Shown here piece by piece: positions 27,901 to 35,598 of a DNA stretch of 64,000 bases. How positions within the stretch are numbered: the first letter of the stretch is position 1; the number at the start of each line of letters is the position of its first letter. The stretch spans positions 124,001 to 188,000 of the forward strand of contig JASBTX010000002.1 of NCBI GenBank assembly GCA_030148225.1, in the 5' to 3' direction. Under the pieces are notes generated by a model that did not search any database, was not told the DNA's origin, and saw only the letters and a program-made list of their open reading frames with translations. Origin of the DNA: Paracoccaceae bacterium (GTDB lineage Bacteria; Pseudomonadota; Alphaproteobacteria; Rhodobacterales; Rhodobacteraceae). Position numbers and translations under genes: made by a program.

Positions 27901-29126
27901 CTGGAATTGTCGTCAACCGTTTCGCTGCCGCCATCGATTCCGTCGACAAAGATCTCGTCATCCGAGAACTCGCTGTCGAGGTCGCTGGATGCGGTGGTAG
28001 GTGTGGTAACCGTTACCGTGACCTGGCCAGTGGTCTGGCTGAAGGTCATGCCCGACAGATCATCGCCATCATCGATTTCATCAGTGCCGTGCGTACCGGA
28101 ACTGCCGTGGGTGCCCTTAGAGCCATGGGTACCAGAGGTTCCGTGGGTACCAGAAGTACCATGTGTGCCAGAAGTACCGTGGGTGCCCGAGGTGCCGTGG
28201 GTGCCTTTGGAACCATGGGTGCCGGATGTGCCATGGGTGCCCTTGGATCCCGATCCGCCGGTGCCGCCGTCCGGGTCATCCAGATCCGACCAGTTGAAGC
28301 TTTCGCGGGTTGTAACGCTGTCGCCGGGGTTGGAGTCGCCGTAGATCGTGTCTTCGCCGTCCGAGCCCATGATGCTGTCATCGCCCGAGCCGCCATAGAC
28401 GAGGTCGTCGCCCGAGCCGGCCTCGATGCTGTCATCACCGGCATAGCCTGCAATCACATCGTCGTCGCCATCAGCACCGTCAATGCTGTCGCCATCCGCA
28501 TCGACATATTCGGGATCGGACAGCATGAGGTCATTGCCGGCGGTACCGTCAACAATATCGTTGTTGGGTGTGTGAGGTCCGGTAGTGTAGACGAGGTTTT
28601 CGACATCATCGAATTCGAGCGTCGTGCCGTCCTGGAAATGGATGACACCAGAATCGTCGTCACCGCCCGAGAACACGACCGTATCAACACCACCGGTGAC
28701 ATAAAGCGTGTCACCATGGACGCTGCCGCCCGAACCTTTGCTCCCTGAGCCACCCGAACCTTTGCTCCCCGAGCCGCCGGTACCAGAGCCGCCGGTTCCC
28801 GTGCCGCCGCTGCCGCCATCCACATAGTCGCCCGCCCCCGCATAGAGCAGGTCGCGGCCAGAGCCGCCAAAGAGGCTGTCGCCCGCATCATCGTCCGATG
28901 CATCCAGATTGCCGGCATAGAGGATATCGTCGCTGCCGCCGCTGCCACCATAGATGAGATCGGCACCAGCACCGCCGACAAGCGTATCGGTTCCCTTGCC
29001 GCCATCGAGCGTGTCATTGCCCTGATTGCCGAAAATCAGATCAGAGCCCTTGTTGCCCTCGATCCGGTCGTCATGCACCGTACCGTCAAGAGTGTCTTTT
29101 CCGGAGCCACCGTAGATATTCGCCAT
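24921..29126 (-). CDS. RTX calcium-binding repeat protein with Gly-X-Y tract and C-terminal Hint domain (RTX2)
   Basis: From ATG 29126 (GAGG upstream) the protein has 1401 residues. N-terminal RTX repeats (residues ~3-90) lead to a Gly/Ser-rich linker, more RTX, a 57-residue Gly-X-Y tract (293-349), a beta domain (about 370-540), then long highly acidic RTX arrays (about 545-1120) and the Hint domain from Cys1211 (CFVRGTMIETDRGEVAIEDL, block B SPQHR). It ends ETKMLAENPDLLDD. Part of the RTX array has near-identical 9-residue units. Likely a calcium-folding exported surface or matrix protein; the Hint part may self-cleave. No protease or lipase active site was recognised. Confidence 0.9.
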   Translation of the reverse strand: MANIYGGSGKDTLDGTVHDDRIEGNKGSDLIFGNQGNDTLDGGKGTDTLVGGAGADLIYGGSGGSDDILYAGNLDASDDDAGDSLFGGSGRDLLYAGAGDYVDGGSGGTGTGGSGTGGSGSKGSGGSGSKGSGGSVHGDTLYVTGGVDTVVFSGGDDDSGVIHFQDGTTLEFDDVENLVYTTGPHTPNNDIVDGTAGNDLMLSDPEYVDADGDSIDGADGDDDVIAGYAGDDSIEAGSGDDLVYGGSGDDSIMGSDGEDTIYGDSNPGDSVTTRESFNWSDLDDPDGGTGGSGSKGTHGTSGTHGSKGTHGTSGTHGTSGTHGTSGTHGTSGTHGSKGTHGSSGTHGTDEIDDGDDLSGMTFSQTTGQVTVTVTTPTTASSDLDSEFSDDEIFVDGIDGGSETVDDNSSLWSLGTSGEGDGTYVFEFSQDVENVDFTITDIDANKGQITVRAYDSSGNLIPVELTAGGDLILSDTDSQSGDDTALHHGTGGVDPDEGDNSVLVEIPGPVARIEVDHVNAGSGNTGVHISDIFFDVPAAPVGSGDDVLDGGDDDDVIFGEGGDDTITAGAGDVVSGGADRDTFIIDTAQASSSGSSTIVVDGNTEGDDVDTLDLSSFDLISISQTTDPDGDSTSGTAVVSNSDGTFTIEFSEIEDLILPVGPDGIVDGEEFGEEMILGYDDSNAPTNQGGDKITTGDDSIEGNGGDDTIDGDDGDDTIDGDSGDDTFLLTDEIDDDSIIGGEDAEDDGGDAIDASNIGDDLTVVLNAPEEGTITDGSSTVEFIEIEQIETGSGDDSVTGSSGDDTITTNSGDDTVTGGSGDDSIDGGGDDDSIDGGTGDDSIDGGSGDDSIEGGSGDDSIDGGSGDDTIDTSGPLADQLPDDGFEPDPTDPLFPLFVAPDPDPNDDNDSVDGGAGDDSISTGDDADSIDGGSGDDDIDGGLDDDTIDAGEGDDTVVAGEGSDTVFGASGDDLIIGGVDIPAVNIPDDRPIWGDPEEHNGDDLLYGGAGDDSILGEDDNDEIYGDSGDDSIDAGIDDDTVDGGSGDDDIALGHGDDTVIASEGDDDVDGGSGQDTYDAETTPSSLPGDEEFWVTVNDDGDGVVIKNESGGTDTVDSVENFVANEHADDDDRITLTTTANPTEVSGLDDFSVGVFDPDNGDPNINFGPSETLQLSDILALGQPGKITITSGDESGTVGDISFENFETINFAITCFVRGTMIETDRGEVAIEDLEEGDKVRTMDNGFQSIRWIGATRVAAQGDLAPIVIRKGTLGNTRDLRVSPQHRVLLQGWQLELLFEKGEALATAKSLINDSTIFRQEGGEVQYFHMLFDQHEIVFSDGAPSESFHPGEMGIGSFSEDVRNEIYTLFPELAMDVSAYGPSVRTSLKAFETKMLAENPDLLDD
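26527..26688 (-). repeat. 27-bp tandem repeat array coding RTX nonapeptides in RTX2
   Basis: About six consecutive 27-bp units, each coding a GGSGDDSID-type nonapeptide, are unusually similar at the DNA level (for example GCCATCGATGCTGTC recurs). This suggests recent unit duplication, and copy number may vary between strains. Boundaries are approximate. Confidence 0.65.
28080..28250 (-). repeat. 171-bp tandem repeat coding 19 Gly-X-Y triplets in RTX2
   Basis: The minus strand codes 19 uninterrupted triplets beginning with Gly: units GSK, GTH, GTS, GSS and a final GTD (residues 293-349 of RTX2). Alternation of GTH with GTS or GSK gives an 18-bp repeat. The period and absolute Gly spacing are collagen-like, although there is no proline. 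His at every second triplet could also bind metal. Confidence 0.85.
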
Positions 29127-29342
29127 TAACCTATCCTCGTTACCAGTTCGCAGACATCCGCCCATGCGCGCGTCAGATAGGTTTTAACTGTCCGATCGCC
29201 TGCATAATGACTGCAAATTTATAGTATTTTATGGGCTTAATGGTTCTTAATAGGTATTATAGCAAAGTTTTTATTGTAAATTTGCACTTAATAATTTAGA
29301 AGTTCGAAACAAAGAAGACTGTGCAAAAAGATTGTTTCCAAT
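29127..29342. promoter_or_regulatory. AT-rich divergent promoter region, RTX2 / candidate regulator
   Basis: This 216-bp region between divergent starts is much richer in A/T than its surroundings, especially 29205-29310. It ends with ATTGTTTCCAAT at 29331-29342, directly before the candidate regulator's ATG. That is the reverse complement of the ATTGGAAACAAT motif in front of the RTX3 operon. Confidence 0.5.
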
Positions 29343-30215
29343 ATGAAAAATGTCGTCCGAATCAAGCAATCCGGTGGCTTTCGTCTGGCGTATTCGGAAC
29401 AATTTCTGGTCGAAGAACTGCTGCCGGAGGCCAAATTTTCGTCCGATCAGGACTTTGCCAGCTTTCAGATTCAGACGCTCAAAGGTCTGCACCGCCCCTT
29501 TGCGGCGGATGCGTTTTCGGCGATTCAGTGCGAACTGGACAGCAACCAGATGATCGCGGGCGCCAGCCGTACCGTCTTTTACAACATGGGCGAGAACGAG
29601 CTGGATACATACAGGCGCGTGCAGCATCTGGACGTGACCCGCCCGGCGATATTCCGCAATGTCGGGACGGCCATTTTCAACACCGACTTCCGCAGCCTTG
29701 CGAAATGGCAGCAAACCCCGTTTTTCGAGGATTACTACAAGCCCCTGAATATGCTGCACACGATCAGCCTGGCCTATGCCATGCCTTTCATGATGCGGGG
29801 TCGGGTGCAGCTGACCTATTTTCGCGAAATCGGCAAACAGTTCGAGGCCAGCCTGACAAAGGACGAGGTCGAGTTTCTGTCGATCCCGTTTTTCTATGCA
29901 TGGGCCTATCGCTGGGGCATCATCGACGAGGCGGCTATTCGCGCATGGTTTCACCTGATGGTGCGGCGCACGCCGACCCAGCTTTTCCTGTTGCGCTCGC
30001 TGGTGGGCATGCAGCGCTATTCATTGGCGTTTCTGGCAGAAAAATTCGGCATCGCGACGCGCATGGCCAATCACCATTTCGCCGAGGTCTACGATTCCAT
30101 CCTGCCCCTGCTGGACACGGCCGAGATCGAGGGTAATGCATCGAAAATGGTCGATCTGGCGCAGGCCTATCAGTTTCTCAGATTCGTCGGCCCCTACAAG
30201 CCACGCCGCGACTAG
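29343..30215 (+). CDS. Unrecognised 290-residue protein with a possible C-terminal helix-turn-helix
   Basis: I do not recognise the family. The N-terminal half is mixed alpha/beta (FRLAYSEQFLVEELLPEAKF, then a Gln-rich segment). The C-terminal part is helical and includes FLAEKFGIATRMANHHFAEVYDSI, which reads like a LuxR/winged-type recognition helix-turn-helix. It lies divergent to RTX2 and tail-to-tail with RTX3 (stops overlap by 4 bases), both RTX/Hint genes. Its start is preceded by the same ATTG-N4-CAAT motif seen upstream of the RTX3 operon. The best guess is a dedicated regulator of the RTX genes, possibly self-regulated. An enzyme or secretion accessory is not excluded. Confidence 0.55.
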   Translation: MKNVVRIKQSGGFRLAYSEQFLVEELLPEAKFSSDQDFASFQIQTLKGLHRPFAADAFSAIQCELDSNQMIAGASRTVFYNMGENELDTYRRVQHLDVTRPAIFRNVGTAIFNTDFRSLAKWQQTPFFEDYYKPLNMLHTISLAYAMPFMMRGRVQLTYFREIGKQFEASLTKDEVEFLSIPFFYAWAYRWGIIDEAAIRAWFHLMVRRTPTQLFLLRSLVGMQRYSLAFLAEKFGIATRMANHHFAEVYDSILPLLDTAEIEGNASKMVDLAQAYQFLRFVGPYKPRRD

Positions 30216-32566
30216 GCGGCCTCCATCCACATGGTTTTGGCCAGCATTTCCGCCTCGAATGACCGCAGGCTGAAACGGGCAGCGGGGCCAAACTCGCTCA
30301 GATCTTTGCGCAACGCCGGGAAGAGTTCGTAGATCTCGTCACGCACCTCTTCCTCGAGGACCGACATGCTCTGCTGACCGGGGTGGAAGCTCTCTGACGG
30401 CGCGTCCTCGGCATAGATGATTTCGTGGCTGTCAAAGAGGATGTGGAAATATTCGACCTCGCCACCGGGGCGACGATAGATCGTGTCACCGTTGATCAGG
30501 TCCTTGGCGGCTGCCAGCACCTCGCCCTCGCCAAACAAAAGCTCGGCCTGCCAGCCTTCGATCAGCATCCGGTGCTGCGGCGAAACCATGAGATCACGCG
30601 CGTTGCCCAGCGCGCCCTTGGTGATGCAGATCGGGGCCATCTCGCCCTCGGCCTTGACCTTGCGCGATCCGATCCAGCGGATTTTCTGCAGCCCGTTATC
30701 GCGGGTCATGACCTGATCACCGACCCTGAGGTTTTCAACGAGCACGCGGCCCTTGTCGGTTTCAATACCCGTTCCGTCAGCGAAACAGACAAAGATGATG
30801 CGCTCGATATCCTCGAAATAAAGCTGCGTGCCATCCTTGAAATAGATCGTGCCGTCATCGGCGCTGGTATAGACGATGGAATCGAGGTTTTCCTTGCTCT
30901 CAAAGACGCTGAGCCGGTCGCCATAGCCCGATTCAAAGCCCTCGCCGCCATAGACACGGTCACCGCCCCCGGCACCGATCCTGTCATTGCCGTCACCGCC
31001 ATAAAGGACATCACCTGTCGAGCCGTCACCAGCCTGGTTGTCCACCGTGGCCGAACCGCCGAACATCGTGTCATTGCCCGACCCGCCATAGATCGAATCC
31101 GTGCCTTCATCGCCATAGAGGTAGTCGTCGCCACTGCCGCCGACGAGGTAGTCGTTGCCATTGCCGCCAAAGAGGAGATCGCCAAAGAAGTCATTGCCGC
31201 CATAGACGGTGTCATTGCCCTGCCCGGCATAGGCAATATCCGGACCGCCGCCCATATCGATGATATCATTGTCACCGTCATTGCCGTCGATACTGTCGCC
31301 CTGATCGTCGGCATAGCCGGGCACGTAGACATCGCTGAAAAAGGTCCCGTTGACCGTGCCGTCGCTCAGGTCAGGCGACCACTGGACATCCTCGATCTCG
31401 GTAAAGGTTAGGGTGTTGCCATCCTTGTAATAGACCGTACCCGCCTCATTGGCGCCGCCGGAATAGATGATGCTGTCGATCCCGCCCTGGACATAGAGCG
31501 TATCCAGATCCGTGCCCGTCGCGCCACCGTCGACATAGTCACCCCGCCCGGCATAGAGGATATCCGAGCCACCCCCGGCAAAGAGGCTGTCGCCAAAATC
31601 CTCGTCAATATTGGCGCTATCACCCGAAAAGAGGATGTCATCGCCCTTGCTGGTGGTGATGACATCGAAACCGGCGCCGCCATAGATAAAGTCGTTGTCT
31701 ACGCCGGTGGTAATGATGTCATCGCCGCTGCCGCCTTCGACACTTCCGCCACCATCGCCGGCATCGATCGTGTCGGCACCAACCCCGCCGAAAATCTGAT
31801 CAAAACCATCGCCGCCCTGGATACTGTCGTCACCGGTGCCGCCATAGAGGATATCGTTGCCCGAGCCGCCGTCGAGGCTGTCATTGCCCTGGCCGCCATA
31901 GACCGTATCGTTATCATTGCCGGCATCGATGGTATCGTCACTGAGACCGGCAAAGATGGTATCGTCACCACCACCGCCAAAGATGATATCCGTAAAGCCA
32001 TCGGCACCGTCGATGGAGTCGCCATCTGTGTCGTAATAGCCGATCCCCATATTCTCGGCTGCGGAGGTGCCATCGACGGTCACGGTCGGACCGTCCCAGC
32101 TCATGTCGATCCGGTCCGCGACCATGCCGGAATCATCTGAATTGACAGAATCGAGCGTGATACTCTCGATCAGTTTCGACTGGAGCAGCGTGACATCCGG
32201 CCCGGCCGTGTACTCGGGGGCCATGTAGACATCACCATTGGCCAGCTGGATCACCACGGCGGTAAAGAGGCCCGTCGTGCCGTCGACGAATGTGACGGTG
32301 GCGTTGTAGACCTGAAGCGAATCCAGGGCATAGGCCGTGCTGCCGATGGTCAGCGTTTCGGGTGTCGCGCCGTTGTCATCATCCGCCAGCGTGTTGTCGG
32401 CATTGGCGTCATTAGCCGTCGCGTCGACCTGTGATCCGTAAAGCGGGTCAAGCGCGGTGCCATATGTCCCGAGGAGCGCGGCGGCATTTTCCGAAATGCC
32501 GTTCGTCTCGGTAGGGTCTATGTCGGCAAAGTTACCGAAATAGAGAAGTGTGTAGGTCAGTGCCAT
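30212..32566 (-). CDS. RTX calcium-binding repeat protein with C-terminal Hint domain (RTX3)
   Basis: The 784-residue protein starts with a ~170-residue beta-rich domain without RTX motifs (MALTYTLLYFGNFADIDPTE...). RTX blocks follow (about 175-315 and 410-545), each near a YYKDG/YFKDG strand motif that also occurs in RTX1 and RTX2. The Hint domain begins at Cys594 (CFADGTGIETDKGRVLVENL) and keeps block B SPQHRM. It ends at EAEMLAKTMWMEAA. Its ATG overlaps the stop of the 84-residue upstream ORF as TGATG, so translation is coupled. Likely a type I-exported calcium-binding protein; cargo function unknown. Confidence 0.9.
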   Translation of the reverse strand: MALTYTLLYFGNFADIDPTETNGISENAAALLGTYGTALDPLYGSQVDATANDANADNTLADDDNGATPETLTIGSTAYALDSLQVYNATVTFVDGTTGLFTAVVIQLANGDVYMAPEYTAGPDVTLLQSKLIESITLDSVNSDDSGMVADRIDMSWDGPTVTVDGTSAAENMGIGYYDTDGDSIDGADGFTDIIFGGGGDDTIFAGLSDDTIDAGNDNDTVYGGQGNDSLDGGSGNDILYGGTGDDSIQGGDGFDQIFGGVGADTIDAGDGGGSVEGGSGDDIITTGVDNDFIYGGAGFDVITTSKGDDILFSGDSANIDEDFGDSLFAGGGSDILYAGRGDYVDGGATGTDLDTLYVQGGIDSIIYSGGANEAGTVYYKDGNTLTFTEIEDVQWSPDLSDGTVNGTFFSDVYVPGYADDQGDSIDGNDGDNDIIDMGGGPDIAYAGQGNDTVYGGNDFFGDLLFGGNGNDYLVGGSGDDYLYGDEGTDSIYGGSGNDTMFGGSATVDNQAGDGSTGDVLYGGDGNDRIGAGGGDRVYGGEGFESGYGDRLSVFESKENLDSIVYTSADDGTIYFKDGTQLYFEDIERIIFVCFADGTGIETDKGRVLVENLRVGDQVMTRDNGLQKIRWIGSRKVKAEGEMAPICITKGALGNARDLMVSPQHRMLIEGWQAELLFGEGEVLAAAKDLINGDTIYRRPGGEVEYFHILFDSHEIIYAEDAPSESFHPGQQSMSVLEEEVRDEIYELFPALRKDLSEFGPAARFSLRSFEAEMLAKTMWMEAA

Positions 32567-32820
32567 CAGGCCGCGCCTTTGAGGCCCGCCGACATGTCAT
32601 CGAAGATTGCGACAGGAACCAGACCGGACAGGCGCTGAAACCTGCCGGGCATGGTGTAGATCAGTGATGGTCCTGCGCGCCGGTAGCGCCGCGCCATGCG
32701 GCCCTTGGCCCGGCAGGTCACAAAACCTGACGTCGGGCGTTCCGCCCCTGCGACAGGGGCTGCTGATTGCGCATCTTCGCGGCGCAGTACGGCCGCTGTT
32801 TTTGTTGGGTGCCCACCCAT
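32566..32820 (-). CDS. Small basic protein coupled to RTX3, unknown function
   Basis: From ATG 32820, with a strong GGAGG site 5 bases upstream, the product has 84 residues. It is basic, without a signal peptide or membrane helix, and contains a lone Cys (FVTCRAKGRMARRYRRAG) and a hydrophobic C-terminal patch (FQRLSGLVPVAIFDDMSAG). I know no family. The TGATG overlap with RTX3 suggests stoichiometric co-production, as for a chaperone, a modification factor or a leader peptide. Confidence 0.6.
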   Translation of the reverse strand: MGGHPTKTAAVLRREDAQSAAPVAGAERPTSGFVTCRAKGRMARRYRRAGPSLIYTMPGRFQRLSGLVPVAIFDDMSAGLKGAA

Positions 32821-32861
32821 TTTTGCCTCCACCAATTCATGGCGTTTCCGCCTGTTGACGT

Positions 32862-32975
32862 GGAAACAATGCGTTTCGATATTGGAAACAATGAGAGGAT
32901 GTTAAGGTTTATTAAGGATTTCTTTGCCGCAGTTTCGGCGTGATTAGCGTTGATTGTGGCGAATTTGGAAACAAT
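32862..32975 (-). promoter_or_regulatory. Three GGAAACAAT motifs upstream of the small ORF-RTX3 operon
   Basis: GGAAACAAT occurs at 32862-32870, 32884-32892 and 32967-32975; the first two are 22 bp (two helical turns) apart. The middle copy sits in ATTG-GAAA-CAAT, an inverted repeat. The same 12-mer, reversed, ends one base before the candidate regulator gene (29331-29342). The region is also the likely RTX3 promoter and is AT-rich. Confidence 0.5.
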
Positions 32976-32993
32976 CAGGCGGGTTTTCCTGCC

Positions 32994-34016
32994 TCAGGCG
33001 ACCTGCCAGTAGCGGATACAATCGACAAAATAGCCGCGCATGGCGTCAAACCACGGCACCAGGGCGCGGGTCGTCCTGTCCATGTCTGCCAGCGCCCTGC
33101 CGTGATCGCAGATCAGGACCGCGAATTCCGGCGAGGAGCCGACGCTGTCAAAATGCAGCGTCGATTTGCTGTGTGACCAGCCGCGCCGCCGCATCCGCTT
33201 GAGAATAAGGTTGATCCGCTGTGCCGTGTGAAAGGTTGAATAGAGCTGGATACGCTCGGCATAGGCCGGGTCAGCTGTGGCGCGGCTGTTGCCGGAGGCC
33301 GCGCTGGCGATCAGCTCCAGCGTCTCGGCGGGTGCAAGCGGCCAGCTCTCATCCGCCATCAGCCATGCAAAGTCCTCGCAGCCATGCCGGGCGCCGCAAT
33401 GTTCCCAGTCAAACCACTTGACTGTTTCCCCTGCGGAAACACTGGCATTGGCGGGCCGACTGTCCCATTTGATGAATTTCGCATTTTCCAGCGCCAGTCG
33501 CGCTGCGATATCATCGGCGTTCAGCCGGGGCGGGGCGATGCCCAATCCTTCCGACAGTTGCGCAGGCATGTTCACAAATGCCCTGATCCAGATATCCGAT
33601 TGCCCCAGCACGGGCAGGAACCGCTCCAGCCCCAGACCATCGGCGATCTCGTGAATATCAAAAAGCGCCTGTATCGCTTGCCCTGCCAGACGCTGCTGGC
33701 GTTCGCGATCAGATGACCACATATCCAGCGTCAGCCGTCCGGGGCCCAGATCCTCCTGAAAAAATACATCGTCATGGCGGGCCAGATAGCGCGGCACGGG
33801 CGCACCGGCATGGCTGAGCGCCATCACGATCCGGCGTTCGAGCGTCGCGCGTACCTTGTCGGCGCGACGGGTCGCGATGACCGAACGATCACCGATATCG
33901 ACGCGGACGCTTTCCCGCTTGTACCCGCCCGGCGTCGTCACAACCGCATCGGCAACACCAAAGGCCGCGCAGGCGGCGGCGGCGATGTTGTCGATGCGGG
34001 TGTCTGATCGGGCCAT
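32994..34016 (-). CDS. APH/choline-kinase-fold phosphotransferase-like protein
   Basis: The 340-residue protein follows the aminoglycoside-phosphotransferase layout. The N-lobe (VTTPGGYKRESVRVDIG, Lys in ATRRADK) leads to a catalytic loop where the usual HxDxxxxN reads KWDSRPAN (Asp185, Asn190), then a DFG-equivalent WFDWEHCG (Asp203). The His is replaced by Trp, but both catalytic acids and the metal-binding Asn are kept, so activity is possible. The substrate is unknown; a small molecule or a sugar are equally likely. It starts 1 base after the stop of the methyltransferase gene, so the pair is an operon. Confidence 0.72.
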   Translation of the reverse strand: MARSDTRIDNIAAAACAAFGVADAVVTTPGGYKRESVRVDIGDRSVIATRRADKVRATLERRIVMALSHAGAPVPRYLARHDDVFFQEDLGPGRLTLDMWSSDRERQQRLAGQAIQALFDIHEIADGLGLERFLPVLGQSDIWIRAFVNMPAQLSEGLGIAPPRLNADDIAARLALENAKFIKWDSRPANASVSAGETVKWFDWEHCGARHGCEDFAWLMADESWPLAPAETLELIASAASGNSRATADPAYAERIQLYSTFHTAQRINLILKRMRRRGWSHSKSTLHFDSVGSSPEFAVLICDHGRALADMDRTTRALVPWFDAMRGYFVDCIRYWQVA

Positions 34017-34017
34017 T

Positions 34018-35487
34018 CTAACCTCGACCGCCCTGGGGGCGGATCACCCCCTGCCCGGCCAGCCATGGCGCCCATTGGCTGTGCCAGCGCCCGATACAAC
34101 GCGCGACCGCATCGGGTTCGGGCGTGTTGACCGCCGCTGACCGGATCAGGTCGGGATAGGTGTCGGGGGACTGACCGGCACCCCGTTCGAGAATCCACCA
34201 CATGAACGGGGGCAAGGATGCGATGGCGCCGGTAGCGGGCATCACCATGTATCTGTCGCCGGGGTCGCGGTCGCGCTGAAGCGACATCAGTCGTGCAAGC
34301 GCCGGGTCGGTCAGTTCAAAGGCACCGTCGCATTCCGCGGGCTGCCATTCGCCGTTCAGCGCATAGGTGGCCGGATCAAACACCGCCGCCAGAACAGTGT
34401 TGCGCCGTTCGGCGCGCGTTTCGGCATCTGTCATCATATCACGTACCGGGATGGCCCCGCCCAGCGCCGGGTGATCGAGGATATGGTCGAGCTTGCCGCT
34501 TTTCTCGCGCGCAACGCGGTCGGGAGAGACGCTGAACCATGCTTCACCCGGGTCGGGATCGGCCATTAGCGCGTCTGGCGCGGTTTGGCCTGCGGGGCTG
34601 TAAAGGCTCATGTGAAATCCGCGATTGGACCCGATCAGGTAAAGATCCTCGAAAAACATCGGATCGTCGACCGCTAGAACACGTTGATCCGCCGGGGCCT
34701 CGATCTGAGAGGAATGATACGGCCCGACGAAATTCAGCCCGGCCGCTGACATCATCCCGGCCACTTCGCTCAGCTGGAATGGCTGCCAGTGTTCGCCCAG
34801 ATATTCATGTTCAAGATAGCTGTCGGATTTGCTCAGGAGGTCGTTGATCTGCGGCGCGACGGTGCGCCCCTGCTGCGTGATTGCCCGTGAAAATAGTTGT
34901 CCCAGACGCCGGGCCGCTGCCTGCGTATCCATCCCGGCCTCAACCGAGGATTTCAGCAGGTGGCGAATGCCGATCATGTCGCTCCAGCCTGCGGGCAGAT
35001 TATGGCTGACCTTGAAGATGCCTTCGGGTTTCAGGCGGGCGGCGACCAGCGACAAGAGCGCGTTGCGCACGTCGGCTGACACCCAGCTTAGTATCCCATG
35101 CGCTGTGGCATAGTCGATGGGCGGCAGGTCATCGGGCGCGAGTTCCTGAAACCCGGCGCGGATAAAGCGGACATTCTTCAGCCCCAGCCTGCGGGCAAAG
35201 TTGCGGGCACCGTCAATATGTCGCTGCATGATGTCGATGCCGATGAAACTGGCATGCGGCATGGCCCGGGCCAGCAGGCATATTGTGAACCCGAACGCGC
35301 AGCCGAAATCGACATAGACAAAAGGCTTGTCCGTGGCCGGCGCTTGATGGCCGAACAACCGGGCCTCGAGCGCGACCTTTCGCGGATCGAAGGCGTGAAA
35401 GTAGTTGCGGGTATAGACGTTGCCGGTGAAATAACCATCAGCCCCGGCCGGTTCCTGTGCCCGATCAGAGATCACCTGAATATTCAT
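34018..35487 (-). CDS. SAM-dependent methyltransferase with regulatory C-terminal domain
   Basis: The 489-residue protein has a class I methyltransferase core: motif I VYVDFGCAFG (residues ~57-66), the acidic ribose-binding Asp in GIDIMQRH (Asp85) and motif IV-like IDYATAHGILSWV. The long remainder (about 240-489) resembles the methyltransferase regulatory domain (MethyTransf_Reg type) with PFMWWILERG and PEPDAVARCIGRWHSQW. The target is unknown. It is operonic with the APH-like gene and lies next to the RTX/Hint cluster, so polysaccharide or peptide modification is possible, but that is speculation. Confidence 0.78.
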   Translation of the reverse strand: MNIQVISDRAQEPAGADGYFTGNVYTRNYFHAFDPRKVALEARLFGHQAPATDKPFVYVDFGCAFGFTICLLARAMPHASFIGIDIMQRHIDGARNFARRLGLKNVRFIRAGFQELAPDDLPPIDYATAHGILSWVSADVRNALLSLVAARLKPEGIFKVSHNLPAGWSDMIGIRHLLKSSVEAGMDTQAAARRLGQLFSRAITQQGRTVAPQINDLLSKSDSYLEHEYLGEHWQPFQLSEVAGMMSAAGLNFVGPYHSSQIEAPADQRVLAVDDPMFFEDLYLIGSNRGFHMSLYSPAGQTAPDALMADPDPGEAWFSVSPDRVAREKSGKLDHILDHPALGGAIPVRDMMTDAETRAERRNTVLAAVFDPATYALNGEWQPAECDGAFELTDPALARLMSLQRDRDPGDRYMVMPATGAIASLPPFMWWILERGAGQSPDTYPDLIRSAAVNTPEPDAVARCIGRWHSQWAPWLAGQGVIRPQGGRG

Positions 35488-35598
35488 GGATCTGCCTGTC
35501 TGTTTTCATTGCCCGTATTCTTGTTTGGGGATGGCAGATAGCCGCAAATCATGGCCCAAATGAGACAAAAGAGCCGCATATTGATGGCGCGGCCCGGC

